56,996 nucleotides of DNA from Acidimicrobiaceae bacterium (GCA_009835735.1 VXWX01000051.1:1-56996), one strand, 5' to 3'. Shown: positions 35,679-44,774, counted from the first letter of the stretch. The notes: a model not told the origin generated them from the sequence alone. Numbers and translations are program-made.

Positions 35679-36835
35679 GCCGACCCGCTCGCCCCGAGAA
35701 GCAATCCAGCGGCCGGCAAGCGGTCACCGACGCCCGCCGCCTGGCGCTCGACGTGCTGGTTCGCGTGGACGCGGGGGGCGCCTACGCCAACGTGGCCCTG
35801 CCCGCCGCGCTCAAGAAGGCCGACCTTGACGAGCGCGACCGGGCCTTCGCCACCGAGTTGGTCTACGGCGTGACCCGCCGCCGCCGGGCCCTCGACTGGG
35901 TTCTGGACGCCTTCCTGGTGGCCGCGCCACCGCCTCCGGCGAGGGCCGCGCTGCGCATGGGCGCCTACCAGATCGTCGAGTTGGGCACGCCGGCCTACGC
36001 GGCTGTGTCGGCCACCGTGTCGGTCGCACCCCGCAAGCACCGGTCCCTGGTCAACGCGGTGCTGCGTCGCGTCGCCGACGCAGGCGCGCCTGACTGGCCC
36101 GACGATCCGACCCGGCTCAGCTACCCGGACTGGATAGTCGACACCCTGGCCGACGACCTCGGTCGCTCTGCGGCCCTGACTGCGCTGGAGTCGATGAACA
36201 GCCCGGCGCAGTTGCACCGGCGCCAGGACGGCTACGTGCAGGATCTGAGTTCTCAGCTCGTTGCCGACGCGATCGACGTGCAGGCCGGGAATCTCGTGGC
36301 CGACCTGTGCGCCGCGCCGGGCGGAAAGGCCACTGCGCTGGCGGCGCGCGGCGCGACGGTAGTTGCCGGCGACTCGCACCGGGGCCGGGCCGGGTTGCTC
36401 GAAGCCAACCGGCGTGCTCTGGGGGCGGCATCAATGACGGTCGTGGCCGCCGACGGCCGCCGCCCGCCGCTGCGGCCGGGCCGGTTCGACGCGGTGCTGG
36501 TGGACGCGCCGTGCAGCGGTCTGGGAACCCTTAGACGCCGTCCGGACGCCCGCTGGCGCATCGAGCGATCGGCGGTTCGGAGGCTGGTCGAGTTGCAGCG
36601 GTCCTTGCTCGACGCGGCCATCGGCCTCCTGCGCCCCGGCGGGCAACTCGTCTACAGCGTCTGCACCCTCACGGCCGCTGAGACATCGGTCCTGGCTGCG
36701 AGCCTCTCCTGCGACGATCGCCTGGATCCCCAGCCGCCTCCTCCGGAGCCGTGGTTGCCGCACGGTGACGGTGCGATGCTGCTTCCCGACACCGACCATG
36801 ACGGCATGGCCCTGTTTCGCTGGCGCCGCGTATAG
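35675..36835 (+). CDS. rsmB: 16S rRNA (cytosine-C5) methyltransferase RsmB (Sun/Fmu)
   Basis: A 386-residue protein with an N-terminal NusB-like RNA-binding domain (ARRLALDVLVRVDAGGAYAN; DRAFATELVYGVTRRRRALD) and a C-terminal NOL1/NOP2/Sun methyltransferase domain. SAM motif I is VADLCAAPGGKATAL. The catalytic cysteines are in VDAPCSGLGTLRRRPDARWR (motif IV) and YSVCTL (motif VI). It methylates C967 of 16S rRNA by analogy with E. coli. GTG 35675 overlaps fmt. The def-fmt-rsmB set is a conserved unit. Confidence 0.95.
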   Translation: MSRPARPEKQSSGRQAVTDARRLALDVLVRVDAGGAYANVALPAALKKADLDERDRAFATELVYGVTRRRRALDWVLDAFLVAAPPPPARAALRMGAYQIVELGTPAYAAVSATVSVAPRKHRSLVNAVLRRVADAGAPDWPDDPTRLSYPDWIVDTLADDLGRSAALTALESMNSPAQLHRRQDGYVQDLSSQLVADAIDVQAGNLVADLCAAPGGKATALAARGATVVAGDSHRGRAGLLEANRRALGAASMTVVAADGRRPPLRPGRFDAVLVDAPCSGLGTLRRRPDARWRIERSAVRRLVELQRSLLDAAIGLLRPGGQLVYSVCTLTAAETSVLAASLSCDDRLDPQPPPPEPWLPHGDGAMLLPDTDHDGMALFRWRRV

Positions 36836-36840
36836 ACGGG

Positions 36841-36846
36841 TAGTGT
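36841..36846 (+). promoter_or_regulatory. Leaderless -10 box (TAGTGT) for moaB/mog
   Basis: GGG-TAGTGT followed by 7 nt and GTG 36854, in an 18-nt gap after rsmB. Confidence 0.5.
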
Positions 36847-36853
36847 CCGAGCC

Positions 36854-37363
36854 GTGAAACACCCCGACGGCGACGGCGCCTCCGACCTGGCAGCCAAAGT
36901 GCTCACCGTGTCCGACGGCGTGATAGAAGGCACCCGGCAGGACCGCAGCGGGGAGGCGCTGGAGGCCTACCTGTCGTCATCCGGCTGGGCGGTGGTCGAG
37001 CGGTCCGCAGTGGCCGACGGCGTGGAGTCGGTGGCAGGGGAGTTGCGCCGGCTGGCCGACGGGTTCCACGGGCTGATCGTCACCACCGGGGGCACCGGCT
37101 TCGGGCCTCGCGACGCCACTCCGGAGGGAACCAGGGCGGTGCTCGACCGCGAGGCGCCCGGCCTGGCCGAGGCCATGCGCCTGGTCAACCCGCTGGGTCG
37201 TCTGTCCAGGGCGACCGCGGGAACGATCGGCACCGCGCTGGTCCTCAACACTCCCGGCTCGTCGAAGGGCTGCGTGGAGACGGTCGGGGCCGTGATTGAC
37301 GTGGTCGGCCACGCCGTCCGGCTCCTCGTCGACAACTACGACCCTCATCCCCACGGCGGGTGA
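36854..37363 (+). CDS. MoaB/MogA-family molybdenum cofactor biosynthesis protein
   Basis: A 169-residue protein of the MoaB/Mog fold, which adenylylates molybdopterin before metal insertion. It has KVLTVSDGVIEGTRQDRSGE, the GGTG signature in LIVTTGGTGFGPRDATPEGT, and LNTPGSSKGCVETV. The GTG start has a TAGTGT box 7 nt upstream. No other molybdenum-cofactor gene is in the window, so a choice between MogA and MoaB activity cannot be made from context. It lies alone between rsmB and hisG. Confidence 0.9.
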   Translation: MKHPDGDGASDLAAKVLTVSDGVIEGTRQDRSGEALEAYLSSSGWAVVERSAVADGVESVAGELRRLADGFHGLIVTTGGTGFGPRDATPEGTRAVLDREAPGLAEAMRLVNPLGRLSRATAGTIGTALVLNTPGSSKGCVETVGAVIDVVGHAVRLLVDNYDPHPHGG

Positions 37364-37413
37364 GGGCAGCAGCCCAGGCCTGAGGTCCGGGCAGCGCAGC
37401 CTCTGTGCGCCGG

Positions 37414-37419
37414 TAGCCT
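37414..37419 (+). promoter_or_regulatory. -10 box (TAGCCT) for hisG, leadered
   Basis: GCCGG-TAGCCT, the same string as at gmk and def, but the start codon is 44 nt downstream. A leader of about 38 nt with an AGGA Shine-Dalgarno is therefore expected, in contrast to the leaderless genes. Confidence 0.45.
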
Positions 37420-37463
37420 CGGCGCGGCCGAAAACCTCGCCGTCAACCGCCACAGGACCGGAG

Positions 37464-38339
37464 ATGCTGAAGCTCGTTCTCCCCAAAGGATCGCTCGAGA
37501 AGTCCACGCTCGAGCTGTTCGAGGCCGCTGATCTGCCGGTCCGGCGATCCTCCGACGTGGCCTACAAGGCGTCGGTAGCCGACCCGCGCATCGACGATGT
37601 CAGGATCCTGCGGCCCCAGGAGATCCCGGTCTACATCGCCGACGGTCTGTTCGACATCGGCATCACCGGCCGGGACTGGGTGGAGGAGACCGGAAGCGAG
37701 GTGGTCTCGCTGGGGGAGTTGCAGTACTCGAAGGCCACGTCGCTGCCGATCCGCGTGGTGCTGGCCGTGGCCGACGGCTCGAGCTATCAGAGCGTCGCCG
37801 ACCTGCCGCAGGGTGTGCGGGTGTCGACCGAGTACCCGGCGCTCACTCGGCGGTTCTTCGCCGACGCCGGCATCGAGGCGCAGATCGCGCTCAGCTACGG
37901 CGCCACCGAGGCCAAGGTGCCCGACATCGTGGACGCGGTGGTCGAGATCACCGAGACCGGCCGGGCGCTGCGGGCCGCCGGACTGCGGATCATCGACACC
38001 CTGCTGACTTCCTACACCGAGCTGATCGCCCACCCCGCGGCCGCGGCCGACGCCGGCAAGCGGCACGCCATGGGGCAGATCTACACGCTGCTTCAGGGCG
38101 TGCTGGAGGCCCGGGGCAAGGTGCTGGTGAAGCTGAACGTGGGCGCGGACGCGCTCGACGACGTGATCGAGATCCTGCCGGCCATGAAGGCCCCCACCGT
38201 CAACGAGCTGTTCCAGGGCGCGGGCTACGCGGTGGAGACGGTGGTGCCCCGCAGCGAGATCAACATTCTGATCCCCGCCCTGCGTGACCTGGGCGCCACC
38301 GACATAGTGGAGATGCCCATCTCCAAGATCGTCCCGTAG
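37464..38339 (+). CDS. hisG: ATP phosphoribosyltransferase (long form)
   Basis: A 291-residue enzyme for the first step of histidine synthesis. LKLVLPKGSLEKSTLELFEA opens the protein, with DIGITGRDWVEETGSEVV and the PRPP-binding EYPALTRRFFADAGIEAQI. The C-terminal 75 residues (LVKLNVGADALDDVIEIL onward) form the regulatory domain of the long, histidine-inhibited HisG, so no HisZ is needed. ATG 37464 follows AGGA at 6 nt. No hisE/hisI or other his gene is adjacent, so it is an isolated his gene here. Confidence 0.96.
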   Translation: MLKLVLPKGSLEKSTLELFEAADLPVRRSSDVAYKASVADPRIDDVRILRPQEIPVYIADGLFDIGITGRDWVEETGSEVVSLGELQYSKATSLPIRVVLAVADGSSYQSVADLPQGVRVSTEYPALTRRFFADAGIEAQIALSYGATEAKVPDIVDAVVEITETGRALRAAGLRIIDTLLTSYTELIAHPAAAADAGKRHAMGQIYTLLQGVLEARGKVLVKLNVGADALDDVIEILPAMKAPTVNELFQGAGYAVETVVPRSEINILIPALRDLGATDIVEMPISKIVP

Positions 38340-38350
38340 GGAGCCTCGCC

Positions 38351-38527
38351 GTGAAGCATGGATGGATGAAGTTCGGGGTCGGCCCCGCGATCGGCGTGGG
38401 TGCAGGCGGCGGCGCGGGCGTGGGCGCCATCTTCGGGCAGCCGGGCGTGGGGGCGGCCGTCGGCGCGGCCATAGGCGTCGCGGTTGGAGCGTGGATCTCC
38501 AGGAGGGGAAGACGCTCCGCCTGCTGA
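38351..38527 (+). CDS. Small glycine-zipper membrane protein (58 aa)
   Basis: I translated GTG 38351 to TGA 38525-38527, giving 58 residues. A short basic start (VKHGWMKFGVG) leads into a Gly/Ala/Val stretch with G-x3-G spacing (GPAIGVGAGGGAGVGAIFG and GVGAAVGAAIGVAVGAW). The end is basic and Arg-rich (RRGRRSAC). This is a glycine-zipper membrane helix or hairpin. A GGGAG Shine-Dalgarno spans the hisG stop, 7 nt upstream of the start, which supports a real gene cotranscribed with hisG. It ends 13 nt from a convergent gene. Function unknown; I recognise no named family. Confidence 0.6.
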   Translation: MKHGWMKFGVGPAIGVGAGGGAGVGAIFGQPGVGAAVGAAIGVAVGAWISRRGRRSAC

Positions 38528-38540
38528 CCGGCCGCCTCGT

Positions 38541-39032
38541 CTATGCGGCGGGATCGTCCTGCGAGCTGTCGCCGCCGGATTCTCCGGCGTCTCCGTCCTC
38601 GGGGCGGTTCTTGAGCTGGACGAAGGCCATCCGGATCTGAGACAGGGCGTCCTGCAGCGTGGGCTCCGCTTCGCCGAGGCGGCCCTTCATCCCGTCCAGC
38701 AGCGCGCCCAGGGCGTCGATCGCCACCGCCCCCTCCACGAAGTTCGGCGGCTGGCTCGAGAGGTGCAGGGCGGCCAGCTCGTACAGGCCCATGGCGTGGT
38801 TGGCGACCACCACCGAAGCGGGTACCGCCTTGAGCCGCTCGCGGGATTCGGCCAGCTCCCGTATGTACTGCTCGGCCTGCTCGCGTTCCTCCGGCGACAG
38901 GCTGTCGAGGTCGAACTCGTCGGGCGCGACGGCTCCAGCGTCGGCTGCCGAGGCGTCGTGGCTCGCAGGACCGGTATCCGCCCGGCGGTCGCCGACCGGT
39001 ACTTCGCCTCCAGGGGTCCACAGCGTGCTCAT
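38541..39032 (-). CDS. DUF1844-like hypothetical protein
   Basis: A 163-residue soluble, acidic protein. After a variable N-terminus and an acidic helix (SPEEREQAEQYIRELAESRE), a helical block of about 70 residues resembles DUF1844: ANHAMGLYELAALHLSS, EGAVAIDALGALLDGMKGRL and LQDALSQIRMAFVQLKN. The tail is Asp/Ser/Gly-rich. ATG 39032 has GGAGG 7 nt upstream. Function unknown. It diverges from infC across a shared symmetric -10 region, so its transcription may be linked to that of the IF3-L35-L20 operon. Confidence 0.7.
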   Translation of the reverse strand: MSTLWTPGGEVPVGDRRADTGPASHDASAADAGAVAPDEFDLDSLSPEEREQAEQYIRELAESRERLKAVPASVVVANHAMGLYELAALHLSSQPPNFVEGAVAIDALGALLDGMKGRLGEAEPTLQDALSQIRMAFVQLKNRPEDGDAGESGGDSSQDDPAA

Positions 39033-39079
39033 CCGAACACCTCCGGCGATGGGCTTGGCCGCATGCCGCGACCGGCTGC

Positions 39080-39086
39080 TACCCTA
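39080..39086. promoter_or_regulatory. Symmetric bidirectional -10 (TACCCTA) between infC and the DUF1844-like gene
   Basis: Plus-strand TACCCT (39080-39085) and minus-strand TAGGGT (39086-39081) overlap by five bases. Both genes would be leadered: about 85 nt to infC and about 42 nt to the minus-strand ATG. Confidence 0.5.
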
Positions 39087-39177
39087 CCGGGGTCAATCCA
39101 GCGGACATGCGCCCCGGCCGCGGCCGGGGCGTTCCGCCCGAATACGGAGGTTCCGTGCTCACGAGGAGTGAAAGGCG

Positions 39178-39780
<603 letters not shown>

Positions 39781-39840
39781 GACGTCACCGGCCTTTCGCT
39801 CTCACAACGAGGCGAGCAGTCGAACCAGAGAAGATCAACC

Positions 39841-40032
39841 ATGCCCAAGATGAAGACACACCGGGGCGCAGCCAAGCGCTTCCGCCGCACCGGCACCGGC
39901 AAGCTGCGTCGGCGCCGGATCAACAAGAACCACATCCTCGAGAAGAAGTCCCCCAAGCGCAAGCGCCAGCTGCGGGCTCCGGCCGAGGTGTCCTCGTCGG
40001 ATGAGAGGATGCTGCGGGACCTGGGCATCTAG
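39841..40032 (+). CDS. rpmI: 50S ribosomal protein L35
   Basis: A 63-residue basic protein: [20 protein letters not shown] at the N-terminus and SPKRKRQLR further on. Full length for the family. It lies 60 nt after infC with a modest AGAGAAG Shine-Dalgarno and 39 nt before rplT, in the universal infC-rpmI-rplT order. Confidence 0.97.
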   Translation: MPKMKTHRGAAKRFRRTGTGKLRRRRINKNHILEKKSPKRKRQLRAPAEVSSSDERMLRDLGI

Positions 40033-40071
40033 TCCAGTTCCAGGCAACCCGAAGAAGAAGGTGACGATGCG

Positions 40072-40446
40072 ATGGCCAGAGTGACGCGACCCGCCCAGTC
40101 GAGGCGCCGCCGCCGGGCGTTGCTGTCGCGGGCCAAGGGCTACTACGGCAACAAGTCCCGGTCCTGGCGTTCAGCCAACGAGCAGCTCATGCACTCGGGC
40201 AACTACGCGTTCCGCGACCGCAGGGCTCGCAAGAACGACTTCCGCCGGCTCTGGATCCAGCGGATCAACGCCGCCTGCCGCCAGCGAGGCACCTCCTACA
40301 GCCGCTTCATCGCCGGGCTGAAGGCGGCCGGCATCGAGGTCGACCGCAAGATCCTGGCCGACCTGGCCGTCAACGACCCCGACGCCTTCACCGCCCTGGT
40401 GGAGGCCGCCTCGGAGGCGTCCGCCGCACAGGCCAAGGCCAGCTGA
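40072..40446 (+). CDS. rplT: 50S ribosomal protein L20
   Basis: A 124-residue 23S rRNA-binding assembly protein: [20 protein letters not shown], the long N-terminal RNA-binding extension with [20 protein letters not shown], and a globular C-domain. It has a slightly extended Ala/Ser tail. In many bacteria L20 represses its own operon. No leader pseudoknot could be identified by eye here. The stop overlaps a possible CTG start of the next gene. Confidence 0.97.
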   Translation: MARVTRPAQSRRRRRALLSRAKGYYGNKSRSWRSANEQLMHSGNYAFRDRRARKNDFRRLWIQRINAACRQRGTSYSRFIAGLKAAGIEVDRKILADLAVNDPDAFTALVEAASEASAAQAKAS

Positions 40447-41237
40447 GCGCTCATCCGCCGCTCGGTCCGCGCAATCAGCGGGTAGCCGGGCTGCGGCGGC
40501 TTGTGCGCCGGCGCGCACCGGGCGACGCCACGGCGATTCTGGAGGGGCCGCGCACCCTGTCGGAGGCGCTGGCCGCCGGGATCGAGCCGTCGGTCGTGGT
40601 CACGGCCGAGTCGACGACGAGTTCACCATCGGTCCGGGACGTTCTGGACCAGCTCAATCCGGGCGTCGAGGTGATGGCGCTGACCGATCGGGCCTTCCAA
40701 TCGGTGGCTCCCGCGGTGAGTCCCCAGCCCATGCTGGCGCTGGTCGACAAGCCGCAGGCCGAATTGCCGGGATCGATGGCACGCGACGATCTCGTTCTTG
40801 TGCTCGTGGGAGTGGCCGATCCCGGCAACACGGGAACCATCATCCGCACCGCGGAGGCCTGCGCGGCCTGCTGCGTGGTCGTGGTGGGCGGCGCCGATCC
40901 GTGGGCGCCCAAGGCGGTGCGGGCCTCGGCTGGCTCCGTACTGCGGGTGCCGGTGGTCCTGGCCGCCGATGCCGGTGTCGCGCTGCAGGCCCTCCGAGCC
41001 GCCGGCGCGTCGGTCGTGGCGGCCGACGCTAGCGAGGGCGAGGCCCACGACTCGGGTGTGCTCGCCGGGCAGAGTCCCGTGGCCCTAGTGCTCGGATCGG
41101 AGTCCCACGGCCTCGACCACCCGATCTACGCGCTGGCGGACAGCCGGGTGCGGATCCCGATGGCGGGCCGCGCCGAGTCTCTCAACGTGGCCATGGCGGC
41201 GACGCTTCTCGCTTTCGAGTACCGCCGCCGTCGCTGA
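40443..41237 (+). CDS. TrmH/SpoU-family rRNA/tRNA 2'-O-methyltransferase (RlmB/TsnR-like), possible CTG start
   Basis: A protein of 264 residues if it starts at CTG 40443. The catalytic SPOUT domain has [33 protein letters not shown] and [20 protein letters not shown]. The substrate-binding N-domain has [16 protein letters not shown]. The first ATG/GTG/TTG in frame (GTG 40503) would cut into [18 protein letters not shown], which matches the usual N-terminus of this family. The only plausible start upstream is the CTG that overlaps the rplT stop (CTGA), the same geometry as the NTGA overlaps elsewhere. The start is provisional; the family call is firm. Confidence 0.88.
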   Translation: MSAHPPLGPRNQRVAGLRRLVRRRAPGDATAILEGPRTLSEALAAGIEPSVVVTAESTTSSPSVRDVLDQLNPGVEVMALTDRAFQSVAPAVSPQPMLALVDKPQAELPGSMARDDLVLVLVGVADPGNTGTIIRTAEACAACCVVVVGGADPWAPKAVRASAGSVLRVPVVLAADAGVALQALRAAGASVVAADASEGEAHDSGVLAGQSPVALVLGSESHGLDHPIYALADSRVRIPMAGRAESLNVAMAATLLAFEYRRRR

Positions 41238-41266
41238 CATGCCACCGGGCGCAGGCCGCTGCGCCC

Positions 41267-41272
41267 TAGCCT
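41267..41272 (+). promoter_or_regulatory. Leaderless -10 box (TAGCCT) for pheS-pheT
   Basis: TAGCCT followed by 7 nt and ATG 41280, in the 42-nt gap after the methyltransferase. Confidence 0.55.
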
Positions 41273-41279
41273 TGCTCGG

Positions 41280-42299
41280 ATGACGGAGGGCTACGAGCAG
41301 GCCTACGAGAGGGCTGCCGCCGACGCCGAGGAGCGCCTCGCCGCGGCCGCCGACATCGACGCCGTAGCCGGCATCGAGCGGGAGCTGCTGGGTCGTCGCT
41401 CCGTGCTCACCGAGGCCAAACGCCGGCTCGGCGACCTTGATCCGGGGGAGCGGGCGGCTGCCGGCCGGCGGCTCAATGCCGCTCGCGAGCGTGTCGAGGC
41501 ATCCGTGGCCGCCGCTCGGATCCGGTTGTCGGCATCGGGGCGGGCCGACCGCTACGCCGCCGAGCGGCTCGACCTCACCGAGCGCTTGCCCCAGACCGCA
41601 CCGCTGCGCAGGGGTCACTTCCATCCCGTTACCCAGGCCCGCGATCGCCTCGAGGACGTGTTCGTGGGGATGGGCTACACGGTCGAGGAGGGCCCTGAGG
41701 TGGAGAGCGCCTGGTACAACTTCGAGGCCCTCAACATTCCCGACTGGCATCCGGCCCGGGGCAGCTTCGACACCATCTTCGTGAACCTCGGGCAACCCGA
41801 GGAGGTGATGCTGCGCTCCCACACCTCCCCGGTGCAGATCCGGGTCATGGAGAACCGCAAGCCTCCCATCTACATCGTCGCGCCGGGCCGGACCTTCCGG
41901 GCCGACACCGCCGACGCCACGCATCTGCCGGCCTTCAACCAGATCGAAGGGTTGGCCGTGGACCGCAACATCACGATGGGCGACCTCGCCGGCACCATCG
42001 ACGAGTTCGTAAGGGCCTTCTTCGGGCGAGAGGTCAAGAGCCGGCTCCGCCCGTCGTACTTCCCGTTCACCGAGCCGTCCGCGGAGTTCGATATCTCTCG
42101 GCCCGACGGCTCCTGGCTGGAGCTGGGCGGCTGCGGGATGGTCCATCCCAACGTGCTGAGCAACTGCGGGATCGATCCCGAGGAGTGGCAGGGCTTCGCC
42201 TTCGGCTTCGGCATCGACCGGCTGGCGGTGATGCGCCACGAGATCGACGACATCCGCGAGTTCGTCAACAACGACGTCCGGTTCCTGGGCCAGTTCTGA
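41280..42299 (+). CDS. pheS: Phenylalanine--tRNA ligase alpha subunit
   Basis: A 339-residue catalytic subunit. An N-terminal coiled coil (about residues 1-85) binds tRNA. Class II motif 1 is around VFVGMGYTVEEGPEVE, motif 2 around LRSHTSPVQIRVM and APGRTFRADTADATHLPAFN, and motif 3 is GFAFGFGIDRLAVMRH. The zinc-free WLELGGCGMVHPNVL is typical. Cotranscribed with pheT 31 nt downstream; the leaderless TAGCCT promoter lies upstream. Confidence 0.97.
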   Translation: MTEGYEQAYERAAADAEERLAAAADIDAVAGIERELLGRRSVLTEAKRRLGDLDPGERAAAGRRLNAARERVEASVAAARIRLSASGRADRYAAERLDLTERLPQTAPLRRGHFHPVTQARDRLEDVFVGMGYTVEEGPEVESAWYNFEALNIPDWHPARGSFDTIFVNLGQPEEVMLRSHTSPVQIRVMENRKPPIYIVAPGRTFRADTADATHLPAFNQIEGLAVDRNITMGDLAGTIDEFVRAFFGREVKSRLRPSYFPFTEPSAEFDISRPDGSWLELGGCGMVHPNVLSNCGIDPEEWQGFAFGFGIDRLAVMRHEIDDIREFVNNDVRFLGQF

Positions 42300-42330
42300 T
42301 GGGTGCGCAAGTCATGCATTGGGATCCGCG

Positions 42331-44706
42331 ATGAAGGTCCTGCTCTCGTGGCTCAGGGAGTTCGCGCCCGGCATCGACGGCGATCCTGGCGCGCTCAGCG
42401 ACGTGCTCAGCGCGCTGGGGCTGACGGTGGAGGAGATGACCGTCACCGGTGCGATGCCCGGCGGCGTGGTGCTGGGCAGGGTGCTGGACCTGCGCCCCCA
42501 CCCCGACGCCGACCGGATCCAGCTCGTCGACGTGGACGACGGGTCCGGCTCGACTCTGCAGGTGTGCTGCGGGGCGTTCAACATGGCGGTGGGTGACCTT
42601 GTGCCGCTGGCCCGGGTAGGGACGGTGATGCCCAGCGGGCTGGAGATCGCCAGCCGCAAGTTGCGAGGCCAGGCCTCCGAGGGCATGTGCTGCTCGGAGA
42701 TCGAGCTCGACATGGGCGACGACGCCGAGGGCATCATGATCCTCAACGACCGGGTCGCGGCCGGCGCGGAGCCGGGAACGCCGCTGGCCGAGGCTCTCGG
42801 CCTGGCACCCGACGTGCTGTGGGACCTCGAAGTCGGTGCCAACCGGCCCGACGCACTGTCGGTAATGGGCGTGGCCCGCGACCTCGCGGCCGGCTTGGGC
42901 GTGGCCTTCGAGCCGCCCGACTGGTCGACCCCCGCCTCGGGCCCCGACATCTCGGAGGCCGTCGACGTGAAGATCGTCGACCCCACTCTGTGCGGGCGCT
43001 TCGTCGGCCGCGTGCTGCGCAACGTTCCGGCGGGTTCGTCGCCACCGTGGATGGCCAACCGCCTGATGGCGCTGGGCCAGCGTCCCATCAACAGCATCGT
43101 CGACATCTCCAATTACGTGATGCTGGAGCTGGGCCAGCCCAGTCACACCTTCGACCTGGGCCGGGTGCAGGGTGCCCGGATCCGGGTGCGACGGGCCCGC
43201 GACGGCGAGTCGGTCACAACCCTCGACGGCCAGCGCCGCGCCCTCTCCGCCGGCGACGGGGTGATCGCCGACGGGGACGACGGCGTGATCGGCATCGCCG
43301 GGGTCATGGGCGGGGCGTCCACCGAGATCGACGCCGACACCACCGACGTGCTGGTGGAGATGGCGTGGTGGGACCCGCCGTCGATCTCGCGCACCGCCAA
43401 GCGCCTGAACCTCTCCAGCGAGGCCTCGACCCGGTTCCGGCGGGGCGCCGACTGGGGCTACAACGTCGAGCGCTGCATGAACCGCTTCGTGCAACTGGCC
43501 GTCGAGCAGGGGGCCGAGGTGGCCCCCGGAATGATCGACGAGCGCGGCAACCTGCCCGACCGCGGCCCGCTGCGGGTGCGCGCTGCAAGGGTCAACAGCC
43601 TGCTCGGTACCGGCCTGAGCGCGGAGCAGATGGCGGGTCATCTGCGATCCATTGGCTTCGGGGTGGACTCCGCCGGCGACACCGAACTGGACGCGACCAT
43701 CCCGTCATGGCGCTGGGACACCGAGACCGAGACCGACATCTCCGAGGAGGTGGCCCGCCTCCACGGGTACGAGAACATCGAGCGCACCGTCCCCACCGGC
43801 AACGAGGCCGGCGGGCTGTCGCCCTACCAGAAGGACCGGCGCCTGGTGCGCGAGGTGCTCGTGGGCGCGGGTTGCTGTGAGACCCAGCCGGTGCCGTTCG
43901 TGGCACCGGGTGCGCTGGCTGCGGTCGGCCTGGCCGAGGACGGCATCACCCTGTCCAACCCTGTCGACGACAGCCAGTCGGTGCTGAGGACCTCGCTGTT
44001 GCCCGGCCAGCTGGGGGCGGTGGCGTACAACCAGCGCCACTTCAACGGGGATGTGCGGCTGTTCGAGATCGGTCACGTCTACCTGCCGGTGCCGGAGGGT
44101 CAGCTTCTCCCCGACGAGCGGGAGTTCCTGGCCGTGGCCCTGTCGGGCGAGGAGGCCCCGGCCGCGGTCGCTGTGCTCGACCTGCTGGCCGAGGCGCTGG
44201 CGCTGCCTGCGGTCGAGCTGCGCTCCGCCGAACTTCCGGGTATGCACCCCACCCGGTCCGCTGAAGTGGTGGTGGCCGGGCGGGCGCGCGGCGCGGTGGG
44301 GGAGGTCGACCCCGAGGTGCTGGAGGCCTGCGGGGTGTCCGGTCGGGTGGCGTGGCTGCAGATCGACCTGCAACAGGTGCTCGAGGGCCCCCGGACCAGG
44401 CGCCGTTACCGCCCTGTCAGCAAGTACCCGCCCAGCGACGTGGACCTGGCCTTCGTCGTGCCCGACGATGTGGCCGCCGCCCAGGTCGAGCGGGCGCTGC
44501 GAGCCTCGGCCGGATCGCTGCTGACCCGCGTCGAGCTGTTCGACTCGTACCGCGGGTCGGGCGTGCCCGAGGGCTCCCGCAGCCTGGCCTACCGGCTGCG
44601 GTTCCAGGCGCCGGACCGCACGCTCACCGATACCGAGGTGGCTGAGGTGCGCCAGCGCTGCATAGACGAGACCTCCCGCCGTACCGGGGCCACCCTTCGA
44701 TCCTGA
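42331..44706 (+). CDS. pheT: Phenylalanine--tRNA ligase beta subunit
   Basis: A 791-residue subunit. ATG 42331 gives the family start MKVLLSWLREFAP; a TTG four codons upstream is less likely. In order: the tRNA-binding OB domain (VLGRVLDLRPHPDADRIQLV), the B3/B4 editing domain (about residues 200-400), the B5 domain (LRVRAARVNSLLGTGLSAEQ), the catalytic-like core (SWRWDTETETDISEEVARL), and the C-terminal ferredoxin-like anticodon domain (YPPSDVDLAFVVP to the end). Length is normal. It is the last gene before the arginine regulon; 68 nt of unusually AT-rich DNA follow. Confidence 0.97.
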   Translation: MKVLLSWLREFAPGIDGDPGALSDVLSALGLTVEEMTVTGAMPGGVVLGRVLDLRPHPDADRIQLVDVDDGSGSTLQVCCGAFNMAVGDLVPLARVGTVMPSGLEIASRKLRGQASEGMCCSEIELDMGDDAEGIMILNDRVAAGAEPGTPLAEALGLAPDVLWDLEVGANRPDALSVMGVARDLAAGLGVAFEPPDWSTPASGPDISEAVDVKIVDPTLCGRFVGRVLRNVPAGSSPPWMANRLMALGQRPINSIVDISNYVMLELGQPSHTFDLGRVQGARIRVRRARDGESVTTLDGQRRALSAGDGVIADGDDGVIGIAGVMGGASTEIDADTTDVLVEMAWWDPPSISRTAKRLNLSSEASTRFRRGADWGYNVERCMNRFVQLAVEQGAEVAPGMIDERGNLPDRGPLRVRAARVNSLLGTGLSAEQMAGHLRSIGFGVDSAGDTELDATIPSWRWDTETETDISEEVARLHGYENIERTVPTGNEAGGLSPYQKDRRLVREVLVGAGCCETQPVPFVAPGALAAVGLAEDGITLSNPVDDSQSVLRTSLLPGQLGAVAYNQRHFNGDVRLFEIGHVYLPVPEGQLLPDEREFLAVALSGEEAPAAVAVLDLLAEALALPAVELRSAELPGMHPTRSAEVVVAGRARGAVGEVDPEVLEACGVSGRVAWLQIDLQQVLEGPRTRRRYRPVSKYPPSDVDLAFVVPDDVAAAQVERALRASAGSLLTRVELFDSYRGSGVPEGSRSLAYRLRFQAPDRTLTDTEVAEVRQRCIDETSRRTGATLRS

Positions 44707-44710
44707 TCTG

Positions 44711-44744
44711 TGCAACTAGTATCTTACTCCTGCACATAGTTGCA
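44711..44744. promoter_or_regulatory. Candidate ArgR operator upstream of argC
   Basis: Perfect 8-bp inverted arms TGCAACTA (44711-44718) and TAGTTGCA (44737-44744) with an 18-nt AT-rich spacer; the downstream arm covers the argC -35 element. The second half, TGCACATAGTTGCA, has the TGCA-N-TGCA form of actinomycete ARG boxes. Because argR is in this operon, autorepression by arginine-bound ArgR is the natural reading. The assignment rests on position and symmetry, not on a matched consensus. Confidence 0.65.
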
Positions 44745-44768
44745 ATCACCGTGGGGAGGGAATAGCTT
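44740..44768 (+). promoter_or_regulatory. argC promoter (TTGCAA, 17 nt, TAGCTT), leaderless
   Basis: -35 TTGCAA (44740-44745), a 17-nt spacer, -10 TAGCTT (44763-44768), and 6 nt to ATG 44775. This is the best complete promoter in the window and supports the leaderless reading of the other TANNNT boxes. Confidence 0.72.
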
Positions 44769-44774
44769 GGTGGG

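Noticed and set aside
37414-37463. Leaderless transcription of hisG from its TAGCCT box
   Set aside because: The box is 44 nt from the ATG, so a leader with an SD is expected instead.
42265-43641. 458-codon open frame on the minus strand opposite pheT
   Set aside because: Antisense to conserved pheT domains; His/Gly/Gln-rich without motifs.
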